Assembly (NCBI GenBank): GCA_963724645.1
Contig: CAVRVJ010000013.1
Location: 1 to 64,000 of the forward strand
DNA length: 64,000 nucleotides
Direction of reading: 5' to 3'
Origin: CAVXSP01 sp963724645
GTDB lineage: Bacteria; Acidobacteriota; Vicinamibacteria; Vicinamibacterales; SCN-69-37
The notes below the pieces were generated by a model. The model made no database searches, was not told the DNA's origin, and worked only from the letters and a program-made list of their open reading frames with translations. The translations under genes and the position numbers were made by a program. Below, piece after piece: positions 19,245 through 27,665 of the stretch (the stretch's first letter is position 1; each line of letters opens with the position of its first letter).

Positions 19245-21231
19245 TCAACAGGAAACCCTATCGCCCAGGAATCCATACCGAACTCCGCGAGAATCGCCGG
19301 CGCCAGCGCCTGCAGCGTCGCCGCCGGCTTCTTGAGCGGGCGGCTCGTGAGCAGGATGCCCGGCACGGTCTCCGGATCCATGCAGTGATCGCCGCTCCAC
19401 GCGCTGCGTGTTGTTCGCTGATCACGTCTGCGCGAGAGCCGCCGAGCGCCGACTCGTCCGACACGCGCGTGCCTTTCGCGTAGCCGACGATCGAGGTCCG
19501 GCGCGATGTCGTCGTTGCCGGCCGACGAGTAGACGTCCTCGCGGCGGAACACGCTGCGTGACCGCCGGCTGGCCGGTGGCGGGATCGATCGTCTGCAGCA
19601 GCTTCGCCGGCGATCTCCGTCAGCAGCGCGTCGCGCTGCGCCGGATCGACGATGCCGTACGCCTCGCGTCCCCGCAGGTTGATGTACAGGCCGTTCAGCC
19701 CGAGGCCGTACGCGCGCGTGCGCGACCAGTCGATGTCGTCGAACGAGCCCGGCGCATCCGCTGCCGAGCCGCGGCCGACGCGTCAGATATCCGCTGTCGC
19801 GCAGCCAGCTGTTCAGATTGAACGACGCGCCGCCACGACGCGAAGCCGTGGTCGGACATGACGACGAGCAGATCGTCCGGGCCCGAGCCGCGCGAGCGTC
19901 TCGCCGACGATGGCGTCCATCTCGACGTAGAGGTCCTCGAATGACCGATGCGCATGCGGCGCGTCGGTCGCGGCGTCGTACGCCGGGATGCTGCGGGTCC
20001 ATCGAGCGCCACATCATGTGCGAGACCTGGTCGACGTTGCCGAAGTAGTAGAAGAGCAAGCCGTCGTCGAACTGATCGAGCACGTACGCGAAACTGCCGA
20101 CGGTTCTCGTCCTGCGCGATGCGCGCCTGCTGCAGGAACTCGTCGGTCGAGAGCACGCCGGTCTTGAGGCCCTTGGTGTCCTCGGGCATGCCCTGCGTGT
20201 AGAACCGGCCGGTCGCGCGCGCGAGGTCGGCGGCGTAGCCGGCCGGCGTCGAGATCGGCAGCGCCGGCGCCAGCGGATCGAGGTTGAGCGGGCTGACGTA
20301 GAGCTCGAAATCGGGTCGAGCTGCTTGAGATAGAAGCGGCATTCGCGCGCGCAGCTCTGCCAGCGGCCTGACGTCGAAGCTCACCGGCACCCAGTCGCTC
20401 CACTCGCCGACCGCACCAGCCGCTCCTCGTCGCCGACGACGATCTTCGCGAACTGCGCGTGGCATCGACGTGCGCGGCGAACGCCGCCGTGCATCTTCTC
20501 CGGCTGCTCCAGGTACGGCTTGTCCGGACCTTCGAGCGTGCCGCTGACGACGCCGTCCCGGCGCGTCGACGTGGTACGATCGTGCCGCCGCCGACACGTC
20601 TGCCGCGGCGCACGCGCGATGGATCGGACGTGAAGAAGCGAGAACGTGCCGTAGGTGCCGAGGATGTCCGGCGTGCCCATGCCCGCTCAGCTCGCGCGTC
20701 GCCGTGCCCGACGGCGGGAAGTTGGCCGGCATCCGGATGATCGTCGTCTCGATGCCGTGTGCCTCGAGCGGCTCCCAGAACGGCTGGCCCTGCCGCAGCA
20801 GCTCCACGCGGCCGCGACGACAGCGGAAACTGCCACTGGCCCGACGTGATCGGATGTCCCGGCGGCTCGGTCCTCGTCGTCGACAGGTACGGCGTCATCG
20901 TCTTCGGATCGCGATGGATGAAGTCGAAGATGCCGTGCGCGCCGGGATCGAGGCCGGTGATGAAGGTGGACCAGGCGACCGGGCTCTGCGGCGGCATCGA
21001 CGTGCCCGAGCGGCGCGAACGTGCCGCGTCGCGGCCAGCTGCGCGAAGTTCGGCAGCGTGCCCTGCGCCATCAGATCGCGCGTGAGCTCGTAGTCGAGGC
21101 CGTCGAAGCCCAGCACGATGACGCGCGCGGGCGGCCTCGATTCGTGCGCGGCCGCACGCGAGCGTGCACGAGCAGCGAGGACCGCGCAGGACGCCGAGCA
21201 GCCGACGTCGCAGGCGCTCGACGCGCGTCAC
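19245..21231 (-). CDS. alkaline-phosphatase-superfamily phosphodiesterase (NPP-like), exported, heavily frameshifted
   Basis: The proposed GTG start at 21231 (MTRVERLRRRLLGVL) overlaps the stop of the upstream paralogue as GTGA and opens a signal peptide. Assembled motifs: VIVLGFDGLDYELTRDLM (first metal Asp), MPPQSPVAWSTFITGLDPG (nucleophile Ser/Thr), AHGIFDFIHRDPKTMTPY, TTIIRMPANFPP, DQVSHMMWRSMDP (metal Asp/His), MSDHGFASWR (metal Asp/His) and SGDHCMDPETVPGILL (metal His). Near-identical in layout to the intact protein at 25533. Frameshifts occur every 100-200 bases; the stop at 19245 assumes the last one near 19260. Probably hydrolyses a phosphodiester or phosphonate in the periplasm; natural substrate unknown. 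Confidence 0.82.
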
Positions 21232-23361
21232 GCGCAGTCCCGCCAGCGGCCGCCCGTCCATGTAGGCGGGCGGCTCGATGCCGAACAGGCGCAGCGCCGT
21301 CGGCGCGATGTCGATGAGCGCCGGGTCCGTCGGTCGTCGATTGCCGGTTGCAGAAGAACACGCCGGGCACCAGCCGCGGATCGATGCAGTGGTCGCCGCT
21401 CCAGGCCTTCATGTTGTCCTCGAACACCGGCCCGGCGACGATGCCGGGCGCGCAGTCCCACGACACGCGGTAGCCGGCGTTGTAGCCGATCAGGAGATCC
21501 GGCGCGTTGTCGAGGTACGGACCCGCGTAGAGCGTCGCCGTGTCGAACGCTTCGCGGATCGCCGATCGTCGCCCTTTTCCGGATCGCGCAGGCCGCTGAG
21601 CTTCGCGACGATCTCCGCCTTGAGCGCCGCCGCCTCCGCGCCCGGCTCGACGATGCCCTGCTGCTCGCGGCCCTTGATGTTGAGGAACATGCCCGGTCAG
21701 GCCGACGCAGTAGGCCCGGGTCGCGCGACCAGTCCACGTCGCGCAGCCACTCGGCGCTGCCGTCGGCGCCCGGCTTCGAGCGCGAGATAGCCTTCCTGAT
21801 GCAGCCAGCGTTGAGGTTGACGCCGCGCCGGAACGAGCTGAAGCCGTGATCCGAGATCACCATCAGCACGTCGTCCTTCGCCGATGCGCTCGAGGACGCG
21901 GCCGACCAGCGCGTCGTTGTGCTCGTACAGGTCGCGAATCGCGTCCGATGCTCGGCGGGTCGGCCGGCCGGCGCGCCGGATGGCTCGGGTCGAGGTCGCG
22001 CCAGAACATGTGCTGGATGCGATCGGTCGCGTCGAACACGCAGACGAGCGCTGCCGCGCCGCAGCCGATCGAGCGCGGCGAAGAACATGCGCCTCGCGCT
22101 CGCGGTCGATGTCGTACGTCTGCTGCAGGAACGTCGCCGTCGTCGGTGACGCCTTCGTTGAGCGCCCAGGTGTCCTCGGCGAGGCCGAGCGTCGCGTACG
22201 GGCCGATGCGCTTCGCCAGGTACGTCGCGTAGTAGGGCGGATGCGAGATCGGCATCGCCGGCTGCTCCGGATCGAGGTTGATCGGCGACATGTAGAGCGA
22301 GAAGTGCTCGTCCATCTCGGTCACGAGCAGGCGCGTGATGCCCTGACACGTTGATGCCCGGCGCCGCGTGGAAACGCAGCGTGACCCAGTCGCTCAGCGT
22401 GCCCGGCGTCGAGCTCGACGCGTCGTCGCCGATCGACATCGGCGCGCACGCGCCGCGCGTCGCGGTCGATCGTCAGCCGGAGCGGCAGCGTCAGCGGCGG
22501 CGATCCCTCGCGAAACAGGTTCTCCGGGCCCTCGAACGGCGCGTCTCGATCCGTCGCGCGGCCGCGGCACGACGAATGCGCGTGCCGCCTTCCTTGAACG
22601 CGCTCGCCGGCCGGACGCGTCGTGAACAGCAGGAACGTGCCCTGCGTGCCGAGCAGGTCGGGCACGCACATCGCGCTCAGCTGCGCGCCGTAGAACGCGA
22701 TCCGGCGGAAACGTGATCGGCACGCGCAGGATCGTGCTCCAGATGCGGTGCTCGCCGAGAATCGTCCAGAACGGCTTCGACTTGCGCAGCAGGCGCAGCT
22801 CGGGCTGTCTCGCGCGGGATCCGGTACCGTCCGATCTTGAAGAAACCGCTCGACCGTGCCGATGCGCGTGGACGTCAGCACGCGGCAGGTAGGTGCGGCG
22901 GTCGCGCTCGATGAAGTCGAAGATGTTGTGGCGTGCCCGGCTGCGAGCCCGGTGCTGAACGACGACCACGCGACCGGCGAGACCGACGGGAACGTCGTCC
23001 GCAGGCGGCGATAGCGCGCCCGTCTCCGCCAGCTTCTTGAAGTTCGGCAGCCGGCCTTCGGCCATGAACCGATCGGTGAGCGCCGGATCCTGGCCGTCGA
23101 ACCCGACGATGATGAGCCGTCGAGATCGGCGGCGCGCGGCGGCGCGCCGCCGCGTCAGCCAGCCGCCACAGCGCCCGAAACGGCCAGGCCAGCAGCGAGA
23201 GCAGTGACGACGACGATCGTCGTGAAGAGGACGAAGAACGACGAGAGCAGCGCGAAGCCGGCGCCGGGTCCGATGTAGGCGTCGGCCGGCGCGGCCGCGG
23301 TGATGATCCACACGACGACCATGCAGACGACGAGGCGACGCTGACGCTGTGATATAAACAC
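21228..23361 (-). CDS. alkaline-phosphatase-superfamily phosphodiesterase (NPP-like) with N-terminal membrane anchor, frameshifted
   Basis: The N-terminus reads VVCMVVVWIITAAAPADA then AYIGPGAGFALLSSFF and TIVVVTALAA, a signal/anchor with a second helix. GTG at 23361 (MFISQRQRRL) is preferred over the ATG at 23397, which is only 21 bp from the divergent sulfotransferase start. Core motifs: LIIVGFDGQDPALTDRFM, GRLPNFKKLAETG, NIFDFIERDRRTYLP, LRVPITFPP, ATDRIQHMFWRDLDPSHP (metal Asp/His), MVISDHGFSSFRRGVNLN and SGDHCIDPRLVPGVFF. All metal ligands are present. Stop TGA at 21228 overlaps the next start. About 710 residues. Many frameshifts, probably errors. Confidence 0.82.
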
Positions 23362-23418
23362 TCTCGGCGCATCGCCGGTTCTCGGCACGCTCAGCACTCT
23401 AACGCAGATTCTTTATCA

Positions 23419-24027
23419 ATGGCGTTCGCCTCGTTCATGCGCGGACTTCGACGCGGGCGGCCGATCGTCGTCGTGTCCGGACTGCCGAGGTCGGGTACGT
23501 CGATGATGATGCGGATGCTGGCGGCCGGAGGCGTGCCCATCCTCAGCGACGGGATCCGGACCGCCGACGACAGCAACCCCGCGGGCTACTACGAATTCGA
23601 GCCCGTCAAGAATCTGGCGAAAGACGGCCATCCGGCCTGGCTCGACGAGGCTCGAGGCAAGGCGGTCAAGATCGTTTCCTCGCTGCTCACGTGGCTTCCG
23701 GAGACGCACGACTATCACGTGCTGTTCGTGCGACGTGATCTCCGCGAGATCGTCGCGTCGCAGCAGGCGATGCTCGCGCGAGCGGGCGACTTGGACGAGT
23801 TCGACGCCGAGCGCCTGTCCGGGTTCTACGCGCACCATCTGGACGAGGTCGCACGGTTTCTCGCGAAGCGCAGGTGCTTCTCGACGCTCGATGTGGAATA
23901 TCGAGGCGTCATCGACCGCCCGGACGAAGAGGCGCGGCGCATCGCGCGCTTCCTCCGCCGGGATCTCGATCTTACGGCGATGACCGCCGCAGTCGATCCG
24001 CGCTTGTACCGCAATCGGCAGGCCTGA
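23419..24027 (+). CDS. sulfotransferase family protein
   Basis: An intact frame of 202 codons. The 5'-phosphosulfate binding loop is VVVSGLPRSGTSMMMRML (residues 17-34), and a second nucleotide-binding element is LFVRRDLREIVASQQAML (about residues 101-118), where Arg and Ser would bind the 3'-phosphate of PAPS. It transfers sulfate from PAPS to an unknown acceptor; at about 200 residues it is a compact member, without signal peptide, hence cytoplasmic. It is divergent from the NPP-like gene at 23361 and convergent with the sulfatase. A sulfotransferase next to a sulfatase suggests that sulfated glycans or lipids are both made and remodelled here. Confidence 0.85.
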   Translation: MAFASFMRGLRRGRPIVVVSGLPRSGTSMMMRMLAAGGVPILSDGIRTADDSNPAGYYEFEPVKNLAKDGHPAWLDEARGKAVKIVSSLLTWLPETHDYHVLFVRRDLREIVASQQAMLARAGDLDEFDAERLSGFYAHHLDEVARFLAKRRCFSTLDVEYRGVIDRPDEEARRIARFLRRDLDLTAMTAAVDPRLYRNRQA

Positions 24028-24075
24028 GCAGTCCGCAGGATTCGCGGTCTTCTTCACCGGAGACCGACAAACGCT

Positions 24076-25416
24076 TCAGCGGCTCGTGACGCCCTTGGCC
24101 TCGGCATCAACGTCCTGTTCCCACGCCTTGAACAGACGCCCGAGCCGCCGGGCAATGTCGGAGTGTTCGCCGATCAGATCATCACGTTCCCCGAGATCCT
24201 GTCGGACATTGAACAGCATGGATCGTCGGCTGTAGACCAGTTTCCAGTCGCCGGAGCGGACGGCCATCTGAGGCAGAGTGCCAGGAACGAGCCAGAATAG
24301 TGTCCGGTCGATCGTCGGCGCGCTCCCGTCGAGCACGGGGATCAGGTTGATGCCGTCGAGGCGCGCCTCGCGCGGAACAGGGGTCTCCGTCGCCGCGAGA
24401 ATCGTGGCTGTGAGATCCATCGTGATGCCCACTTGGCCAGAGACTTTGCCCGCCGGAAGGTGCCCTGGCCATTTCACGATCATCGGCACGCGGATCCCGC
24501 CTTCCCAAACGGTGTCCTTGTGGTTGAACAGCGGTGCGCTGTGCGACAACCATTCGCCGCCGTTGTCGTTGGTGAAGATCACCATCGTGTTCTTGGTCAG
24601 GTCAAGGCTGTCCAGCACCCCGACGATCTCACCGACGCCCCGATCGACGCGCTCGAGCATCGCGACGTAGTCCGCGCGTGTCTTCGGCGATTCGTCGAAC
24701 GGTCCAAGGTCCGCCCCGTTGGCGCGGGCCGTCGACGGTTTGCCTGGGGTCTGGTACGGCCAATGCGGCGCGTTGTACGCTATGTCGATGAAGAACGGGT
24801 GGTCCTTGTGCTCCAGGATGAATTGAACGGACCGCTCGGTGATGATGTCCGTCATGTAGCCGGCCGTCTTCACCGGGTTGTCGTTCTCGAACATGTCGGG
24901 ACGGCCTTCGGCGTCCGTGTGCTGGTAGTAGTCGACGTAACCGCTCTTGAACCCGAAGAAATACTCGAAGCCGTGCGCCGCCGGACTGAACTTCGGCTTG
25001 TAGCCCAGGTGCCACTTGCCGATGAGCGCCGTCGCATAGCCGTTGTTCTTCAGGAGTTGGGGCAGAGACCGCCCGGAGGCCGGCAATCCCAGTTCCTTGT
25101 CCGCTGAGGTCGCGGTCGCAAGCGGCCTGCCCAGGGCATATCGCTGCTGGTACCGCCCGGTCATGAGGGCCGCCCGCGTCGACGTGCAGTTGGGACCATT
25201 GGCGTAGAAGTCCGTCAGCCGGACACCGTCCCTGGTGAGGCCGTCAATGTGCGGGGTCTTGATGTCCGACGCGCCGTAGCTGCCGAAATCGCCATATCCC
25301 GCGTCGTCAGTCATGATGAGCAGCACGTTCGAGTACCCGTTGCGGCCCACCGGCGCCCGCGCGAACGGCGGCGCGATGGCGACCACGAACGACAGCAGGA
25401 TGACCAGCCGAGGCAT
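24076..25416 (-). CDS. secreted type I sulfatase (arylsulfatase family)
   Basis: Intact frame of 446 residues. ATG at 25416, preceded by a GGAGG-type site, gives a signal peptide MPRLVILLSFVVAIAPPFA. Motifs: VLLIMTDDAGYGDFG (two metal Asp), CTSTRAALMTGRYQ (formylglycine site; Cys is the residue converted, with Ser in place of the common Pro), IGKWHLGY, HPFFIDIAYNAPHWPY, FTNDNGGEWLSHSAP (metal Asp/Asn) and WEGGIRVPMIVKWPG. A formylglycine-generating enzyme is needed but is not in the window. The frame stays open upstream to 26097 through the neighbouring gene by composition; the signal peptide fixes the start. Likely releases sulfate from a sulfated sugar in the periplasm. Confidence 0.92.
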   Translation of the reverse strand: MPRLVILLSFVVAIAPPFARAPVGRNGYSNVLLIMTDDAGYGDFGSYGASDIKTPHIDGLTRDGVRLTDFYANGPNCTSTRAALMTGRYQQRYALGRPLATATSADKELGLPASGRSLPQLLKNNGYATALIGKWHLGYKPKFSPAAHGFEYFFGFKSGYVDYYQHTDAEGRPDMFENDNPVKTAGYMTDIITERSVQFILEHKDHPFFIDIAYNAPHWPYQTPGKPSTARANGADLGPFDESPKTRADYVAMLERVDRGVGEIVGVLDSLDLTKNTMVIFTNDNGGEWLSHSAPLFNHKDTVWEGGIRVPMIVKWPGHLPAGKVSGQVGITMDLTATILAATETPVPREARLDGINLIPVLDGSAPTIDRTLFWLVPGTLPQMAVRSGDWKLVYSRRSMLFNVRQDLGERDDLIGEHSDIARRLGRLFKAWEQDVDAEAKGVTSR

Positions 25417-25532
25417 GGGACCTCCTTCGGCACGAGCAGGAGTACTGTATGATTTTGATCTGCGTAAGTGTATGTCAGAAACGGGCGGGCGGGGCAGGCC
25501 AAGCCCGCGCGCCCGGGGCAACACCGAGGCGC

Positions 25533-27515
25533 TCAGGGCCGTTGAAACGCCACGCCCAACTCCGCCAGGATCGCGGGCGCCAGCGTCTGCAGCGTCGAAG
25601 CCCGCTGCTTCAGCACCCGGTTCGTCAGTACGATCCCTGGCACCGTCTCCGGATCCATGACATGGTCGCCGCTCCAGGCGCCGGTATTCTCGGCGAAGAC
25701 CGCCGATGACAGCCCGCCCAGCGCCGATTCGCCCGACACACGCGTGCCCTTGGCGTAGCCGATGATCAAATCCGGAGACGCGTCGTCCTGCCCTCCCTGC
25801 GAGTAGATTTGCTCGCGCCGAAAGATCTTTGCGACCGCCGGCTGGTCCGTGGCCGGATCGATCGTGGCCAGGAGCTTCGCGGAGATCTCGTTCAGGAGCG
25901 CCGTGCGCGCCGCAGGATCCACCAAGCCGGACGCCTCCCGGCCCTTCATGTTCACGTAGAGCCCGTTCAACCCGAGTCCGTACGCGCGGGTTCGCGAGAG
26001 ATCGATTTGCCCCAGGACGGCGTCGCCGGGCCGGTCGGCGGCGGTCAGGTATCCCTGATCCCTGAGCCAGGTGTTCAGGTTGAAGGAACGCCGCCACGAC
26101 GCAAATCCGTGATCCGACATCACGACGAGCAGGTCCTCAGGCGCCAGGCGCTGGAGGGCCTCCCCGACGATGCCGTCGAACGCGACGTAGAGCTCGTCGA
26201 TCACGCGAGCGTACCGGGTATCGCGCGCGGCGTTGTACCCGGGGCGCTTTGTGTCGCGCGCCCCCCAGAGCATGTGCGAGACCTGATCGACGTTGCCGAA
26301 ATAATAGAACAGCAGGCCGCGGTCGAAGTGCGCGAGCACGTAGCGGAACTGCCGGTGGTTTTCGTCCTGCGTCTCGCGCGCCTGCTGGAGGAACTCGTCC
26401 GTGGAGATCAAGCCGTCGTTGAGCGCGTTGGTCTCCTCCGGCATGCCCTGCGTGTAGAAGCGTCCCGTCGCGCGCGCCAGTTCGGCGGCGTACGCCGCCG
26501 GTGTCGAGATGGGAAGCATCGGCGCCAGAGGGTCCATGTTCGCCGGGCTGATGTACAGTTCGAACGTCGGGTCGATCTGCTTCAGATACAAACGGCATTC
26601 GGCCTGTGTTCGCGCGGCTCCGTCGAAGACCACCGGCACCCAGTCGCTCCACTGTCCAACGTTGAGCACCCGCTCTTCGGCGCCGACGACAATCCTGGCG
26701 CGACGTCGGGACGGATCTATGTACGCCACGAACGCGGTCCTCACCGGCTCGGGGCGGGCCAGTGACGGCTGATCGGGGCCGTCGATGGCGCCTTTCACCA
26801 CGCCGCCGCTTGACGTGATGTGGAGGACCGTGCCCCCGCTCACGTTCGCGCGGGCCGGCCCGGGCGCTGACGTGAAGAACGAGAACCGCCCGTACGTGCC
26901 GAGGATGTCCGGCGTCCCCATACCCGACAACTCGCGCGTCGCCGTCCCCGACGGCGGGAAGTTCGCCGGCATCCGGATGATCGTCGTCTCGGTCCCTCGA
27001 TCTTCGAGCGCCTCCCAGAACGGCGCGCCCCGCCTGAGCGATCCGATGCGCGGGAACCATGATGGGATCTTCCATCCGCCCAGATTCAGCGCCTGCGCCG
27101 CCCGAGGCGCGGCCCGGGTCGTCGACATGTACGGCTCCATGGTCTTGGGGTCGCGCTGAACGAAATCGAAGATGCCGTGCACGCCGGGATCCTGTCCCGT
27201 CATGAAGGTTGTCCAGGCCACCGGGCTCTGTGGCGGGATGGACGAGCCCAGCGGCCCGAAGCCTCCCCGGGCGGCCACGCGCGAAAAGTTCGGCATCCTT
27301 CCCTGCGCCATGAGATCGCGCGTGAGGGAAAAATCGAAGCCGTCGAACCCGAGAATGATGACGCGCGGCGGGACGGCCGATGGGCGGCCCCACACCGTTG
27401 CGCTCGCAGCTACGAGCACAGCTAGATAAAACGCCGAGCGCGCGCGGCCCCGATGCAGATTTCGGCTTCCCCCGGCGAGCAGCGTCACGTCGTCCTCCAG
27501 ACAGAGCTTTGTCAT
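25533..27515 (-). CDS. alkaline-phosphatase-superfamily phosphodiesterase (NPP-like), exported, intact
   Basis: The only paralogue of the cluster with an uninterrupted frame (660 residues). ATG at 27515 (MTKLCLEDDV) or GTG at 27488 precedes the signal peptide RSAFYLAVLVAASATVWG. Motifs: VIILGFDGFDFSLTRDLM, IPPQSPVAWTTFMTGQDPG (nucleophile), VHGIFDFVQRDPKTMEPY, TTIIRMPANFPPSG, YFGNVDQVSHMLWGARD, VVMSDHGFASWRRSFNLN, GLYVNMKGREASGLVD and AWSGDHVMDPETVPGIVL: all metal ligands present. Predicted periplasmic hydrolase of phosphate or phosphonate esters; substrate unknown. It lies downstream of the TonB receptor and its terminator, so it probably has its own promoter in 27516-27580. Confidence 0.9.
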   Translation of the reverse strand: MTKLCLEDDVTLLAGGSRNLHRGRARSAFYLAVLVAASATVWGRPSAVPPRVIILGFDGFDFSLTRDLMAQGRMPNFSRVAARGGFGPLGSSIPPQSPVAWTTFMTGQDPGVHGIFDFVQRDPKTMEPYMSTTRAAPRAAQALNLGGWKIPSWFPRIGSLRRGAPFWEALEDRGTETTIIRMPANFPPSGTATRELSGMGTPDILGTYGRFSFFTSAPGPARANVSGGTVLHITSSGGVVKGAIDGPDQPSLARPEPVRTAFVAYIDPSRRRARIVVGAEERVLNVGQWSDWVPVVFDGAARTQAECRLYLKQIDPTFELYISPANMDPLAPMLPISTPAAYAAELARATGRFYTQGMPEETNALNDGLISTDEFLQQARETQDENHRQFRYVLAHFDRGLLFYYFGNVDQVSHMLWGARDTKRPGYNAARDTRYARVIDELYVAFDGIVGEALQRLAPEDLLVVMSDHGFASWRRSFNLNTWLRDQGYLTAADRPGDAVLGQIDLSRTRAYGLGLNGLYVNMKGREASGLVDPAARTALLNEISAKLLATIDPATDQPAVAKIFRREQIYSQGGQDDASPDLIIGYAKGTRVSGESALGGLSSAVFAENTGAWSGDHVMDPETVPGIVLTNRVLKQRASTLQTLAPAILAELGVAFQRP

Positions 27516-27576
27516 GCTCTCCCTGATCTTCCCTACGACGTGCTGTCTCGTCCAGCGACGACCGCGGAAGTTCCTG

Positions 27577-27617
27577 AAATAGAAACCCCCGGCCGCACCT
27601 GCGTGCGACCGGGGGGG
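27577..27617 (-). terminator. Rho-independent terminator after the TonB receptor gene
   Basis: On the minus strand, a GC-rich stem (ccccggtcgcac pairing with gtgcggccgggg around a short gcag loop, with a G-T pair) is followed by tttctattt. It lies about 50 bp after the receptor stop at 27666 and before the start of the phosphodiesterase-like gene. Confidence 0.75.
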
Positions 27618-27623
27618 TGTCTG

Positions 27624-27655
27624 ACGTGAAGCCCCGGGGCGAAAGCCCCAGGGCT
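27624..27655. repeat. dispersed short repeat, copy 2
   Basis: Bases 27624-27646 match 15476-15498 over 23 bases. In this copy the repeat forms a stable hairpin ggggc-gaaa-gcccc with a GNRA-type loop. It sits between the receptor stop and its terminator. Confidence 0.6.
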
Positions 27656-27665
27656 CCATTGGTTC

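Noticed and set aside
23397..23419. ATG at 23397 as start of the NP-type membrane phosphodiesterase
   Set aside because: It would leave 21 bp between two divergent start codons; GTG at 23361 directly precedes the basic and hydrophobic parts of the signal.
24076..26097. A single long minus-strand frame that would fuse the sulfatase to about 225 extra N-terminal residues
   Set aside because: The sulfatase has its own signal peptide and ribosome site at 25416, and the upstream part is the out-of-frame shadow of the phosphodiesterase gene.
25809..26765. A 318-codon plus-strand frame opposite the intact phosphodiesterase gene
   Set aside because: Mirror frame of a conserved enzyme; sequence looks like reverse-complement translation.
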